A stretch of 21,806 bases of DNA from Symbiodinium natans (lineage: Eukaryota; Sar; Dinophyceae; Suessiales; Symbiodiniaceae), in the NCBI GenBank assembly GCA_905221605.1, contig CAJNDS010001351.1, positions 1-21,806 of the forward strand. The letters run 5' to 3'. Below are positions 1 through 11,115 of this stretch, piece by piece. Under the pieces are notes generated by a model. That model saw nothing but the letters and a program-made list of their open reading frames with translations, ran no database searches and was not told the DNA's origin. Each line of letters begins with the position of its first letter. Within the stretch, counting starts at the first letter, position 1. The translations under genes were made by a program, and so were the position numbers.

Positions 1-279
1 AAACAGCCGAAACGACAAAATGCACATTCTTATAATGTCTTTTAGTTCCGATTGCATTTTTTCACCGTCTTTCTGGTCAATCGACAGCTTGCCGGGCACT
101 TACCAAAACACTTGCTGACTGTTTGTGTTTTAGTTTAAAGCGGTTTCTCGAAATTTTCTTTCTGAAGCTTGCAACCGAGAGATCATCCCGACAAAAAGTA
201 AAGAAAACATTAAACAAAAGCAAGAGAAAATTCTTTTTCAGACGGACCAAGGAAAAACCTATGTTTGCAGTTCTTGCAA

Positions 280-325
280 AAATTCAAAAAAAAAACAATT
301 ACAAAAAAAAACAATTACACTGACC
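280..325 (+). repeat. A-rich tract with CAATTAC repeats
   Basis: A-rich stretch with two caattac words separated by poly-A. It is present in every copy, with A-run length differing. In copy 5 the doubled form is reduced to one word (about 9137-9158). Consistent with slippage. Confidence 0.8.
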
Positions 326-990
326 TCTCATCATGGCCAGAACGACTTGAGAGTCGCCCGGCCTCGATTTCCATTCCCATTCGACTTTTTTGACAAAGCT
401 TCGATTGCGTGCTCTTGTCTTTAATTTTCCAAAATGGCCAAACAGAAATTCAAGGCACACTGAAATTTGACAGAAGATTGAGCAGAAGAAACTCTGCTTT
501 CTTTTTAGGCTGGGTGCCCTTGATTCTTTGTCTTTCGTTTTTGGTTGCGTGTTGCAATTCTTCCCTGGATTCAGCACCATTCAACGAATTTTCAAAATTT
601 CTAAAGTCCCGAAAATGTTGAAAAAACCCTCAAAATCAACACTTGATCAGTTAAATTTGTTGAATTTACTCTGGTGTTTCGCTCGCTTCGCTCGCACTTA
701 TTCACATTCTGGAAATACACTTTGCAATTTTCAGGTGGTTTGGCTTGGGCGTCGCGCGCAACCTTAACGAATCAACACCAGGGTTGAACTCGTCTCGTCC
801 CGCAGTTGATTTCTGTCCAAACGGCACTGTCAGAGGCTTTTAAAAACACTTGTTTCAAAGCATTGAACTTTTCCAAGCTGTTTCCACCGATGTTGACTCT
901 GCACCCTTCTTTTCTCCTCTTCTGCCTTCAGGCCTTGCACCAAAACCTGGAGAATCTGAAACCCAAGATGAGGGGCAGCAAAGTTGATCG

Positions 991-1562
991 AAAAGGTAGG
1001 GAAGCTCCAGTGACCTCCACAGTTAGAGAAAGTTCCGGTTCCAAACAAGTTCACACTTTGCCGCCTTGCTGCCTGCTGTTCTAATTTTGGGGGAAGACTG
1101 ACACAGGACTTAGACTGGAACCGACTGAGAGGCTTATTTGTTTTACTCGCAACGAGGAGCTGTGAAAGCCAGATCTGGCTTCCCGTGTGTGAAAAAAACG
1201 CCACAACTGGGCCCAAAAATGGCTCCTAAACTTGGGTTCCAATTTGAGGCTCCAACCTGGGTGGCCTTGTATGTTCACACAGGAAATCCAAAATCTAGGG
1301 CCCGTTTTCGGTGCCCAGAATTGAGCTGCTTTTGGAACCCATTTGAGTTCAATAATAATTGAAAATCAACTCACAGACAAACAAGATTTTTTCTATTCGA
1401 TACTGTTTGCATCAACACTCAAGAAAACAAAAAAACGCGGTTGATACGCGTGTTCTTATCTTGCTAAACTTGTCTTTAGCTGGCATTCAAGACAACAGTC
1501 TTGCATTGTTCCCGTGCGATCTTTCTCGCACTGTGGAGGTCACTTCGGCTTGCCTACCTTTT
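991..1562. repeat. Inverted-arm segment, copy 1
   Basis: Left arm 991-1032 and right arm 1521-1562 are 42 nt each and reverse-complementary at 36 of 42 positions by hand alignment. The shared core is agtgacctccacagt, preceded by aaaaggtagg and followed by gagaaag. Weaker similarity seems to continue outside the arms. The layout resembles a small non-autonomous transposon with terminal inverted repeats, but no target-site duplication was established. It could also be a diverged inverted duplication. Confidence 0.75.
1166..1181. repeat. 16-bp perfect palindrome AAGCCAGATCTGGCTT
   Basis: Self-complementary over all 16 bases. It is also present intact at 3390-3405, 5615-5630, 7745-7760 and 10045-10060, within the inverted-arm segment. 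It could form a small cruciform or bind a dimeric protein; function unknown. Confidence 0.85.
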
Positions 1563-1791
1563 GGAGTTGATTCCTTGCCCTCTTTTTGTGTCTCCAAAAC
1601 CACACACCTTTCACCACCCGCACACTTCCACACTTGAACAGCCAGCAGAACCCAGCCGACAGACACGCAAACGCACACCACCCACTGAAGCCACTTTGCA
1701 CCCACATAACAACACACGCCATGACACACACAACTCTCTGCCAAAACGCCGAAACCACAACACCACACACCCATTCGAGAAAACGATGTGA

Positions 1792-1808
1792 ACACACACA
1801 CACACACA
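1792..1808 (+). repeat. CA microsatellite, copy 1 (17 bp)
   Basis: Alternating AC directly after cgatgtga and before gacaccactg. The homologous site varies from 17 to 55 bp between copies. Confidence 0.95.
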
Positions 1809-1914
1809 GACACCACTGCAAGACTGCAAGGTCACTGTTTTTTTTTGGTGTCATTCTGCGACTCCATGCCTTACCACCCTTTACCCACACACTGACACTT
1901 TTCTTGCACACTAA

Positions 1915-2193
1915 AGCCAAAAGGCACAGAAACGGCACACACAGCAACCAAAAATGAAGGCACAGAAAGGCACCACACAGCGACCAAAAGAAGGTGCAGA
2001 AAAGGAACCACACAGCGAACAAAAATGAAGACACAGAAAAATGCAAAACACAACCAAAAATAAAGGCACAGAAAGGGCACCAACACAGCGACCAAAATGA
2101 AGGCAGCAACTTACAGCAACCAAACAGCAACCGAAAAATTTAAGCACAGAGACTACAACCCAACAGCACCAAAAAATGAAGCACAGAAAAAAA
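1915..2193 (+). repeat. Internal minisatellite, copy 1
   Basis: Degenerate tandem repeats of about 30-40 bp. They are built on aaggcacagaaaggcacc and acacagcgaccaaaatga words, which recur six to eight times with small substitutions and length changes. The minus strand reads as a hydrophobic, Cys-rich repetitive peptide, but frames differ between copies, so I do not call a gene. Confidence 0.85.
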
Positions 2194-3214
2194 GACATGC
2201 ACCCGCAAACCAACCCACTTTGTTGCAACAAATTCACATACACACACACACACATCCACAACACTCTTGCACATGCACACTTAGAAAAAAGCCGAAACGA
2301 CAAAGTGCACATTCTTATGATGTCTTTTAGTTCCGATTGCATTTTTTCACCGTCTTTCTGCTCAATCGACAGCTTGCCGGGCACTTACCGAAACTTGCTG
2401 ACTGTTTGTGTTTTAGTTTAAAGCATTTTCTCGAAATTTTCTTTCTTAAGCCGACAAAAAGTCAAGAAAACATTAAACAAAAGCAAGAGAAAATTCTTTT
2501 TGCAGACGGACCAAGAAAAAACAATGTTTTTGCAGTTCTTGCAAAAATTAAAAAAAAACCAATTACAAAAAAAAACAATTACACTGACCTCTCATCATGG
2601 CCAGAACGACTTGAGAGTCGCCCGGCCTCGATTTCCATTCCCATTCGACTTTTTTGACAAAGCTTCGATTGCGTGCTCTTGTCTTTAATTTTCCAAAATG
2701 GCCAAACAGAAATTCAAGGCACACTGAAATTTGACAGAAGATTGAGCAGAAGAAACTCTGCTTTCTTTTTAGGCTGGGTGCCCTTAATTCTTTGTCTTTC
2801 GTTTTTGGTTGCGTGTTGCAATTCTTCCCTGGATTCAGCACCATTCAACGAATTTGTCAAAATTTCTGAAGTCCCGAAAATGTTGAAAAAACCCTCAAAA
2901 TCAACACTTGATCAGTTAAATTTGTTGAATTTACTCTGGTGTTTCGCTCGCTTCGCTCGCACTTATTCACATTCTGGAAATACACTTTGCAATTTTCAGG
3001 TGGTTTGGCTTGGGCGTCGCGCGCAACCTTAACGAATCAACACCAGGGTTGAACTCGTCTCGTCCCGCAGTACTTGTTTCAAAGCATTGAACTTTTCCAA
3101 GCTGTTTCCACCGATGTTGACTCTGCACCCTTCTTTTCTCCTCTTCTGCCTTCAGGCCTTGCACCAAAACCTGGAGAATCTGAAACCCAAGATGAGGGGC
3201 AGCAAAGTTGATCG

Positions 3215-3785
3215 AAAAGGTAGGGAAGCTCCAGTGACCTCCACAGTTAGAGAAAGTTCCGGTTCCAAACAAGTTCACACTTTGCCGCCTTGCTGCCTGC
3301 TGTTCTAATTTTGGGGGAAGACTGACACAGGACTTAGACTGGAACCGACTGAGAGGCTTATTTGTTTTACTCGCAACGAGGAGCTGTGAAAGCCAGATCT
3401 GGCTTCCCGTGTGTGAAAAAAACGCCACAACTGGGCCCAAAAATGGCTCCTAAACTTGGGTTCCAATTTGAGGCTCCAACCTGGGTGGCCTTGTATGTTC
3501 ACACAGGAAATCCAAAATCTAGGGCCCGTTTTCGGTGCCCAGAATTGAGCTGCTTTTGGAACCCATTTGAGTTCAATAATAATTGAAAATCAACTCACAG
3601 ACAAACAAGATTTTTTCTATTCGATACTGTTTGCATCAACACTCAAGAAAACAAAAAACGCGGTTGATACGCGTGTTCTTATCTTGCTAAACTTGTCTTT
3701 AGCTGGCATTCAAGACAACAGTCTTGCATTGTTCCCGTGCGATCTTTCTCGCACTGTGGAGGTCACTTCGGCTTCCCTACCTTTT
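3215..3785. repeat. Inverted-arm segment, copy 2
   Basis: Left arm 3215-3256, right arm 3744-3785. The right arm reads ccctacc where copy 1 has gcctacc, so the arms match better here (37 of 42). Confidence 0.75.
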
Positions 3786-3986
3786 GGAGTTGATTCCTTG
3801 CCCTCTTTTTGTGTCTCCAAATCCACAGACCTTTCACCAGCAGAACCCAGCCGACAGACACGCAAACGCACACCACCCACTGAAGCCACTTTGCACCCAC
3901 ATACTAACACACTCCATAACACACACAACTCTCTGCCAAAACGCCGAAACCACAACACCACACACCCATTCAAGAAAACGATGTGA

Positions 3987-4005
3987 ACACACACACACAC
4001 ACACA
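3987..4005 (+). repeat. CA microsatellite, copy 2 (19 bp)
   Basis: Homologous site in copy 2. Confidence 0.95.
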
Positions 4006-4112
4006 GACACCACTGCAAGACTGCAAGGTCACTGTTTTTTTTGGGTGTCATTCTGCGACTCCATGCCTTACCACCCTTTACCCACACACTGACACTTTTC
4101 TTGCACACTAAA

Positions 4113-4363
4113 GCCAAAAGGCACAGAAACGGCACACACAGCAACCAAAAATGAAGGCACAGAAAGGCACCACACAGCGACCAAAAGAAGGTGCAGAAAA
4201 GGCACCACACAGCGAACAAAAATGAAGACACAGAAAAATTCAAAACACAACCAAAAATAAAGGCACAGAAAGGCACCAACACAGCGACCAAAATGAAGGC
4301 AGCACCTTGCAGCAACCCAACAGCAACGGAAAAATTTCAGCACAGAGACTGCACAGAAAAAAG
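4113..4363 (+). repeat. Internal minisatellite, copy 2
   Basis: Same repeat family. The end is shortened: gagact runs straight into gcacagaaaa. Confidence 0.85.
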
Positions 4364-5439
4364 ACATGCACCCGCAAACCAACCCACTTTGTTGCAACAA
4401 ATTCACACACAGACACACACACACACATCCACAACACTCTTGCACATGCACACTTAGAAAAACAGCCGAAACGACAAAATGCACATTCTTATAATGTCTT
4501 TTAGTTCCGATTGCATTTTTTCACCGTCTTTCTGGTCAATCGACAGCTTGCCGGGCACTTACCAAAACACTTGCTGACTGTTTGTGTTTTAGTTTAAAGC
4601 GGTTTCTCGAAATTTTCTTTCTGAAGCTTGCAACCGAGAGATCATCCCGACAAAAAGTAAAGAAAACATTAAACAAAAGCAAGAGAAAATTCTTTTTCAG
4701 ACGGACCAAGGAAAAACCTATGTTTGCAGTTCTTGCAAAAATTCAAAAAAAAACAATTACAAAAAAAAACAATTACACTGACCTCTCATCATGGCCAGAA
4801 CGACTTGAGAGTCGCCCGGCCTCGATTTCCATTCCCATTCGACTTTTTTTGACAAAGCTTCGATTGCGTGCTCTTGTCTTTAATTTTCCAAAATGGCCAA
4901 ACAGAAATTCAAGGCACAGACAGAAGATTGAGCAGAAGAAACTCTGCTTTCTTTTTAGGCTGGGTGCCCTTGATTCTTTGTCTTTCGTTTTTGGTTGCGT
5001 GTTGCAATTCTTCCCTGGATTCAGCACCATTCAACGAATTTTCAAAATTTCTAAAGTCCGAAAATGTTGAAAAAACCCTCAAAATCAACACTTGATCAGT
5101 TAAATTTGTTGAATTTACTCTGGTGTTTCGCTCGCTTCGCTCGCACTTATTCACATTCTGGAAATACACTTTGCAATTTTCAGGTGGTTTGGCTTGGGCG
5201 TCGCGCGCAACCTTAACGAATCGACACCAGGGTTGAACTCGTCTCGTCCCGCAGTTGATTTCTGTCCAAACGGCACTGTCAGAGGCTTTTAAAAACACTT
5301 GTTTCAAAGCATTGAACTTTTCCAAGCTGTTTCCACCGATGTTGACTCTGCACCCTTCTTTTATCCTCTTCTGCCTTCAGGCCTTGCACCAAAACCTGGA
5401 GAATCTGAAACCCAAGATGAGGGGCAGCAAAGTTGATCG

Positions 5440-6009
5440 AAAAGGTAGGGAAGCTCCAGTGACCTCCACAGTTAGAGAAAGTTCCGGTTCCAAACAAGTT
5501 CACACTTTGCCGCCTTGCTGCCTGCTGTTCTAATTTTGGGGGAAGACTGACACAGGACTTAGACTGGAACCGACTGAGAGGCTTATTTGTTTTACTCGCA
5601 ACGAGGAGCTGTGAAAGCCAGATCTGGCTTCCCGTGTGTGAAAAAAACGCCACAACTGGGCCCAAAAATGGCTCCTAAACTTGGGTTCCAATTTGAGGCT
5701 CCAACCTGGGTGGCCTTGTATGTTCACACAGGAAATCCAAAATCTAGGGCCCGTTTTCGGTGCCCAGAATTGAGCTGCTTTTGGAACCCATTTGAGTTCA
5801 ATAATAATTGAAAATCAACTCACAGACAAACAAGATTTTTTCTCTTCGATACTGTTTGCATCAACACTCAAGAAACAAAAAACGCGGTTGATACGCGTGT
5901 TCTTATCTTGCTAAACTTGTCTTTAGCTGGCATTCAAGACAACAGTCTTGCATTGTTCCCGTGCGATCTTTCTCGCACTGTGGAGGTCACTTCGGCTTCC
6001 CTACCTTTT
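5440..6009. repeat. Inverted-arm segment, copy 3
   Basis: Left arm 5440-5481, right arm 5968-6009, with the same arms as copy 2. Span is 570 bp. Confidence 0.75.
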
Positions 6010-6209
6010 GGAGTTGATTCCTTGCCCTCTTTTTGTGTCTCCAAATCCACAGACCTTTCACCAGCAGAACCCAGCCGACAGACACGCAAACGCACACCAC
6101 CCACTGAAGCCACTTTGCACCCACATAATAACACACTCCATAACACACACAACTCTCTGCCAAAACGCCGAAACCACAACACCACACACCCATTCAAGAA
6201 AACGATGTG

Positions 6210-6210
<1 letters not shown>

Positions 6211-6265
<55 letters not shown>
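6211..6265 (+). repeat. CA microsatellite, copy 3 (55 bp)
   Basis: Uninterrupted alternating AC, two to three times longer than at the same site in the other copies. Potential Z-DNA former and a slippage hotspot. Confidence 0.97.
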
Positions 6266-6270
<5 letters not shown>

Positions 6271-6371
6271 CACTGCAAGACTGCAAGGTCACTGTTTTTT
6301 TGGGTGTCATTCTGCGACTCCATGCCTTACCACCCTTTACCCACACACTGACACTTTTCTTGCACACTAAA

Positions 6372-6620
6372 GCCAAAAGGCACAGAAACGGCACACACAG
6401 CAACCAAAAATGAAGGCACAGAAAGCCACACAGCGACCAAAAGAAGGTGCAGAAAAGGCACCACACAGCGAACAAAAATGAAGACACAGAAAAATTCAAA
6501 ACACAACCAAAAATAAAGACCAAAATGAAGGCAGCACCTTGCAGCAACCCAACAGCAACGGAAAAATTTAAGCACAGAGACTACAACCCAACAGCACCAA
6601 AAAATGAAGCACAGAAAAAA
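6372..6620 (+). repeat. Internal minisatellite, copy 3
   Basis: Same family. It is missing part of the second word (agaaagccacacag) and one repeat near 6520 (aaataaagaccaaaatg). Confidence 0.85.
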
Positions 6621-7569
6621 GACATGCACCCGCAAACCAACCCACTTTGTTGCAACAAATTCACACACATACACACACACACACACACACATCCACAACA
6701 CTCTTGCACATGCACACTTAGAAAAACAGCCGAAACGACAAAATGCACATTCTTATAATGTCTTTTAGTTCCGATTGCATTTTTTCACCGTCTTTCTGGT
6801 CAATCGACAGCTTGCCGGGCACTTACCAAAACACTTGCTGACTGTTTGTGTTTTAGTTTAAAGCGGTTTCTCGAAATTTTCTTTCTGAAGCTTGCAACCG
6901 AGAGATCATCCCGACAAAAAGTAAAGAAAACATTAAACAAAAGCAAGAGAAAATTCTTTTTCAGACGGACCAAGGAAAAACCTATGTTTGCAGTTCTTGC
7001 AAAAATTCAAAAAAAAAACAATTACAAAAAAAAACAATTACACTGACCTCTCATCATGGCCAGAACGACTTGAGAGTCGCCCGGCCTCGATTTCCATTCC
7101 CATTCGACTTTTTTTGACAAAGCTTCGATTGCGTGCTCTTGTCTTTAATTTTCCAAAATGGCCAAACAGAAATTCAAGGCACACTGAAATTTGACAGAAG
7201 ATTGAGCAGAAGAATCAACACTTGATCAGTTAAATTTGTTGAATTTACTCTGGTGTTTCGCTCGCTTCGCTCGCACTTGTTCACATTCTGGAAATACACT
7301 TTGCAATTTTCAGGTGGTTTGGCTTGGGCGTCGCGCGCAACCTTAACGAATCGACACCAGGGTTGAACTCGTCTCGTCCCGCAGTTGATTTCTGTCCAAA
7401 CGGCACTGTCAGAGGCTTTTAAAAACACTTGTTTCAAAGCATTGAACTTTTCCAAGCTGTTTCCACCGATGTTGACTCTGCACCCTTCTTTTATCCTCTT
7501 CTGCCTTCAGGCCTTGCACCAAAACCTGGAGAATCTGAAACCCAAGATGAGGGACAGCAAAGTTGATCG

Positions 7570-8140
7570 AAAAGGTAGGGAAGCTCCAGTGACCTCCACA
7601 GTTAGAGAAAGTTCCGGTTCCAAACAAGTTCACACTTTGCCGCCTTGCTGCCTGCTGTTCTAATTTTGGGGGAAGACTGACACAGGACTTAGACTGGAAC
7701 CGACTGAGAGGCTTATTTGTTTTACTCGCAACGAGGAGCTGTGAAAGCCAGATCTGGCTTCCCGTGTGTGAAAAAAACGCCACAACTGGGCCCAAAAATG
7801 GCTCCTAAACTTGGGTTCCAATTTGAGGCTCCAACCTGGGTGGCCTTGTATGTTCACACAGGAAATCCAAAATCTAGGTCCGTTTTCGGTGCCCAGAATT
7901 GAGCTGCTTTTGGAACCCATTTTAGTTCAATAATAATTGAAAATCAACTCACAGACAAACAAGATTTTTTCTATTCGATACTGTTTGCATCAACACTCAA
8001 GAAAACAAAAAAACGCGGTTGATACGCGTGTTCTTATCTTGCTAAACTTGTCTTTAGCTGGCATTCAAGACAACAGTCTTGCATTGTTCCCGTGCGATCT
8101 TTCTCGCACTGTGGAGGTCACTTCGGCTTGCCCACCTTTT
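7570..8140. repeat. Inverted-arm segment, copy 4
   Basis: Left arm 7570-7611, right arm 8099-8140. The right arm has a private change (gcccacc). Confidence 0.75.
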
Positions 8141-8365
8141 GGAGTTGATTCCTTGCCCTCTTTTTGTGTCTCCAAAACCACACACCTTTCACCACCCGCA
8201 CACTTCCACACTTGAACAGCCAGCAGAACCCAGACAGACACGCAAACACACACCACCCACTGAAGCCACTTTGCACCTCATAATGACACACTTCATGACA
8301 CACACGACTCTCTGCCAAAACGCCGAAACCACAACACCACACACCCATTCGAGAAAACGATGTAA

Positions 8366-8386
8366 ACACACACACACACACACACA
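8366..8386 (+). repeat. CA microsatellite, copy 4 (21 bp)
   Basis: Homologous site. The preceding cgatgtga has become cgatgtaa. Confidence 0.95.
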
Positions 8387-8485
8387 GACACCACTGCAAG
8401 GTCACTGTTTTTTTTTTTGTGTCACTTCTGCGACTCCATGCCTTACCACCCTTTACCCACACTGACACTTTTCTTGCACACTGAA

Positions 8486-8766
8486 GCCAAAAGGCACAGA
8501 AACGGCACACACAGCGACCAAAAATGAAGGCACAGAAAGGCACCACACAGCGACCAAAAGAAGGTGCAGAAAAGGCACCACACAGCAACCAAAAATGAAG
8601 ACACAGAAAATGCAAAACACAACCAAAAAGTGAAGGCACAGAAAGGCACCAACACAGCGACCAAAATGAAGGCAGCACCTCACAGCAACCCAACAGCAAC
8701 GGAAAAATTTAAGCACAGAGACTGCAACCCAACAGCACCAAAAAATGAAGCACAGAAAAAAAAAAA
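8486..8766 (+). repeat. Internal minisatellite, copy 4
   Basis: Same family, long form, ending in a run of ten or more A. Confidence 0.85.
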
Positions 8767-9868
8767 CATGCACCCGCAAACCAACCCACTTTGTTGCAAC
8801 AAATTACACACACACACACATCCACAACACTCTTGCACATGCACACTCAGAAAAACAGCCGAAACGACAAAATGCACATTCTTATAATGTCTTTTAGTTC
8901 CGATTGCATTTTTTTCACCGTCTTCCTGGTCAATCGACAGCTTGCCGGGCACTTACCAAAACACTTGCTGACTGTTTGTGTTTTAGTTCAAAGCGTTTTC
9001 TCGAAATTTTCTCTTTCTGAAGCTTGCAACCGAGAGATCATCCCAACAAAACGTAAAGAAAACATTGAACAAAAGCAAGAGAAAATTCTTTTCAGACGGG
9101 CCAAGGAAAAAGCAATGTTTTTGTAGTTCTTGCAAAAATTCCAAAAAAAACAATCACACTGACCTCTCATCATGGCCAGAACGACTTGAGAGTCGCCCAG
9201 CCTCGATTTTCATTCCCATTCGACTTTTTTGACAAAGCTTCGATTGCGTGCTCTTGTCTTTAATTTTCCAAAATGGCCAAACAGAAATTCAAGGCACACT
9301 GAAATTTGACAGAAGATTGAGCAGAAGAAACTCTGCTTTCTTTTTAGGCTGGGTGCCCTTAATTCTTTGTCTTTCGTTTTTGGTTGCGTGTTGCAATTCT
9401 TCCCTGGATTCAGCACCATTCAACGAATTTTCAAAATTTCTAAAAGTTTCCGAAAATGTTGAAAAACCCTCAAAATCAACACTTGATCAGTTAAATTTGT
9501 TGAATTTACTCTGGTGTTTCGCTCGCTTCGCTCGCACTTATTCACATTCTGGAAATACACTTTGCAATTTTCAGTGGTTTGGCTTGGGCGTCGCGCGCAA
9601 CCTTAACGAATCAACACCACGGTTGAACTCGTCTCGTCCTGCAGTTGATTTCTGTCCAAACGGCACTGTCAGAGGCTTTTAAAAACACTTGTTTCAAAGC
9701 ATTGAACTTTTCCAAGCTGCAGTTTCCACCGAGCCATTTAAAAAAACATGTTGCATTTTCAAGTGTTCTTGTTGACTCTGCACCCTTCTTTTCTCCTCTT
9801 CTGCCTTCAGGCCTTGCACCAAACCTGGAGAATCTGAAACCCAAGATGAGGGGCAGCAAAATTGATCG

Positions 9869-10440
9869 AAAAGGTAGGGAAGCTCCAGTGACCTCCACAG
9901 TTAGAGAAAGTTCCGGTTCCAAACAAGTTCACACTTTGCCGCCTTGCTGCCTGCTGTTCTAATTTTGGGGGGAAGACTGACACAAGACTTAGACTGGAAC
10001 CGACTGAGAGGCTTATTTGTTTTACTCGCAACGAGGAGCTGTGAAAGCCAGATCTGGCTTCCCGTGTGTGAAAAAAAACGCCGCAACTGGGCCCAAAAAT
10101 GGCTCCCAAACTTGGGTTCCAATTTGAGGCTCCAACCTGGGTGGCCTTGTATGTTCACACAGGAAATCCAAAATCTAGGGCCCGTTTTCGGTGCCCAGAA
10201 TTGAGCTGCTTTTGGAACCCATTTGAGTTCAATAATAATTGAAAATCAACTCACAGACAAACAAGATTTTTTCTCTTCGATACTGTTTGCATCAACACTC
10301 AAGAAACAAAAAACGCGGTTGATACGCGTGTTCTTATCTTGCTAAACTTGTCTTTAGCTGGCATTCAAGACAACAGTCTTGCATTGTTCCCGTGCGATCT
10401 TTCTCGCACTGTGGAGGTCACTTCGGCTTCCCTACCTTTT
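9869..10440. repeat. Inverted-arm segment, copy 5
   Basis: Left arm 9869-9910, right arm 10399-10440. Same arrangement and span (572 bp). Confidence 0.75.
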
Positions 10441-10641
10441 GGAGTTGATTCCTTGCCCTCTTTTTGTGTCTCCAAATCCACAGACCTTTCACCAGCAGAA
10501 CCCAGCCGACAGACACGCAAACGCACACCACCCACTGAAGCCACTTTGCACCCACATAATAACACACTCCATAACACACACAACTCTCTGCCAAAACGCC
10601 GAAACCACAACACCACACACCCATTCAAGAAAACGATGTGA

Positions 10642-10666
10642 ACACACACACACACACACACACACA
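10642..10666 (+). repeat. CA microsatellite, copy 5 (25 bp)
   Basis: Homologous site in copy 5. Confidence 0.95.
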
Positions 10667-10772
10667 GACACCACTGCAAGACTGCAAGGTCACTGTTTTT
10701 TTGGGTGTCATTCTGCGACTCCATGCCTTACCACCCTTTACCCACACACTGACACTTTTCTTGCACACTAAA

Positions 10773-11019
10773 GCCAAAAGGCACAGAAACGGCACACACA
10801 GCAACCAAAAATGAAGGCACAGAAAGCCACACAGCGACCAAAAGAAGGTGCAGAAAAGGCACCACACAGCGAACAAAAATGAAGACACAGAAAAATTCAA
10901 AACACAACCAAAAATAAAGCACAGAAAGGCACCAACACAGCGACCAAAATGAAGGCAGCACCTTGCAGCAACCCAACAGCAACGGAAAAATTTCAGCACA
11001 GAGACTGCACAGAAAAAAG
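10773..11019 (+). repeat. Internal minisatellite, copy 5
   Basis: Same family. It begins like copy 3 (agaaagccacacag) and ends like copy 2 (gagactgcacagaaaa), so the block itself is a mosaic. Confidence 0.85.
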
Positions 11020-11115
11020 ACATGCACCCGCAAACCAACCCACTTTGTTGCAACAAATTCACACACAGACACACACACACACATCCACAACACTCTTGCA
11101 CATGCACACTTAGAA

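Larger units (their letters stand above)
1..2285 (+). repeat. Satellite copy 1 (full unit, 2285 bp)
   Basis: This copy serves as the reference map. A-rich tract about 285-320; CGCTCGCTTCGCTCGC block about 678-695; inverted-arm segment 991-1562; 16-bp palindrome 1166-1181; CA tract 1792-1808; minisatellite 1915-2193; second short CA run about 2240-2254. It carries a 28-bp stretch near 1613-1640 (contains cacccgcacacttccac) that is present only here and in copy 4. Confidence 0.95.
2286..4459 (+). repeat. Satellite copy 2 (full unit, 2174 bp)
   Basis: Homologous to copy 1 throughout. It lacks about 20 bp near 2449 (the cttgcaaccgagagatcatc stretch), about 41 bp at 3071 (homologous to 807-847 of copy 1) and the 28-bp stretch of copy 1. 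It shares caatgttttt (2522), cccttaattc (2782) and the short gagactgcacagaaaa end (about 4345) with copy 5. Confidence 0.95.
4460..6723 (+). repeat. Satellite copy 3 (full unit, 2264 bp)
   Basis: The left part follows copy 1 and the right part follows copies 2 and 5 (no 28-bp stretch), but it keeps the long form of the minisatellite end. It carries the longest CA tract of the array (6211-6265) and the aatcgacacc and ttatcctc variants also seen in copies 4 and 6. Confidence 0.95.
6724..8852 (+). repeat. Satellite copy 4 (shortest full unit, 2129 bp)
   Basis: It has an internal deletion of about 144 bp at 7214/7215, equivalent to 4941-5084 of copy 3, with an AA microhomology at the join. Otherwise it is a complete unit. 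It shares the 28-bp stretch (about 8190-8217) with copy 1. Confidence 0.95.
8853..11115 (+). repeat. Satellite copy 5 (full unit, 2263 bp)
   Basis: It shares caatgttttt (about 9114) and cccttaattc (about 9357) with copy 2. It has a unique insertion of roughly 40 bp at 9719-9770 (includes gccatttaaaaaaacatg) between ttccaagctg and gttgactctgc. Its right third follows copy 3 first (ttttctcttcgat, agaaagccacacag) and copy 2 at the very end. Confidence 0.95.

Noticed and set aside
676-700. CGCTCGCTTCGCTCGC block as an origin or promoter element
   Set aside because: It is a short direct repeat with no other supporting context. No function can be assigned from sequence.
1205-1230. Possible reverse-strand spliced-leader-like word (cccaaaaatggctcc), and a second one near 430 (ccaaaatggcc)
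   Set aside because: Only 10-11 bases match the dinoflagellate spliced leader, and the flanks disagree. No donor site or Sm-type site in the expected places.
1138-1362. 74-codon + strand ORF identical in several satellite copies
   Set aside because: Identity follows from overall unit similarity. Copy 4 truncates it by a frame change and copy 5 alters it. No domain, and no sign of preferential conservation.
1540-2130. Minus-strand ORF of about 190-200 codons, hydrophobic and Cys-rich, recurring in most satellite copies
   Set aside because: It is read from the minisatellite and CA tract. Its frame and limits change from copy to copy with simple-repeat indels, so there is no sign of selection for a protein.
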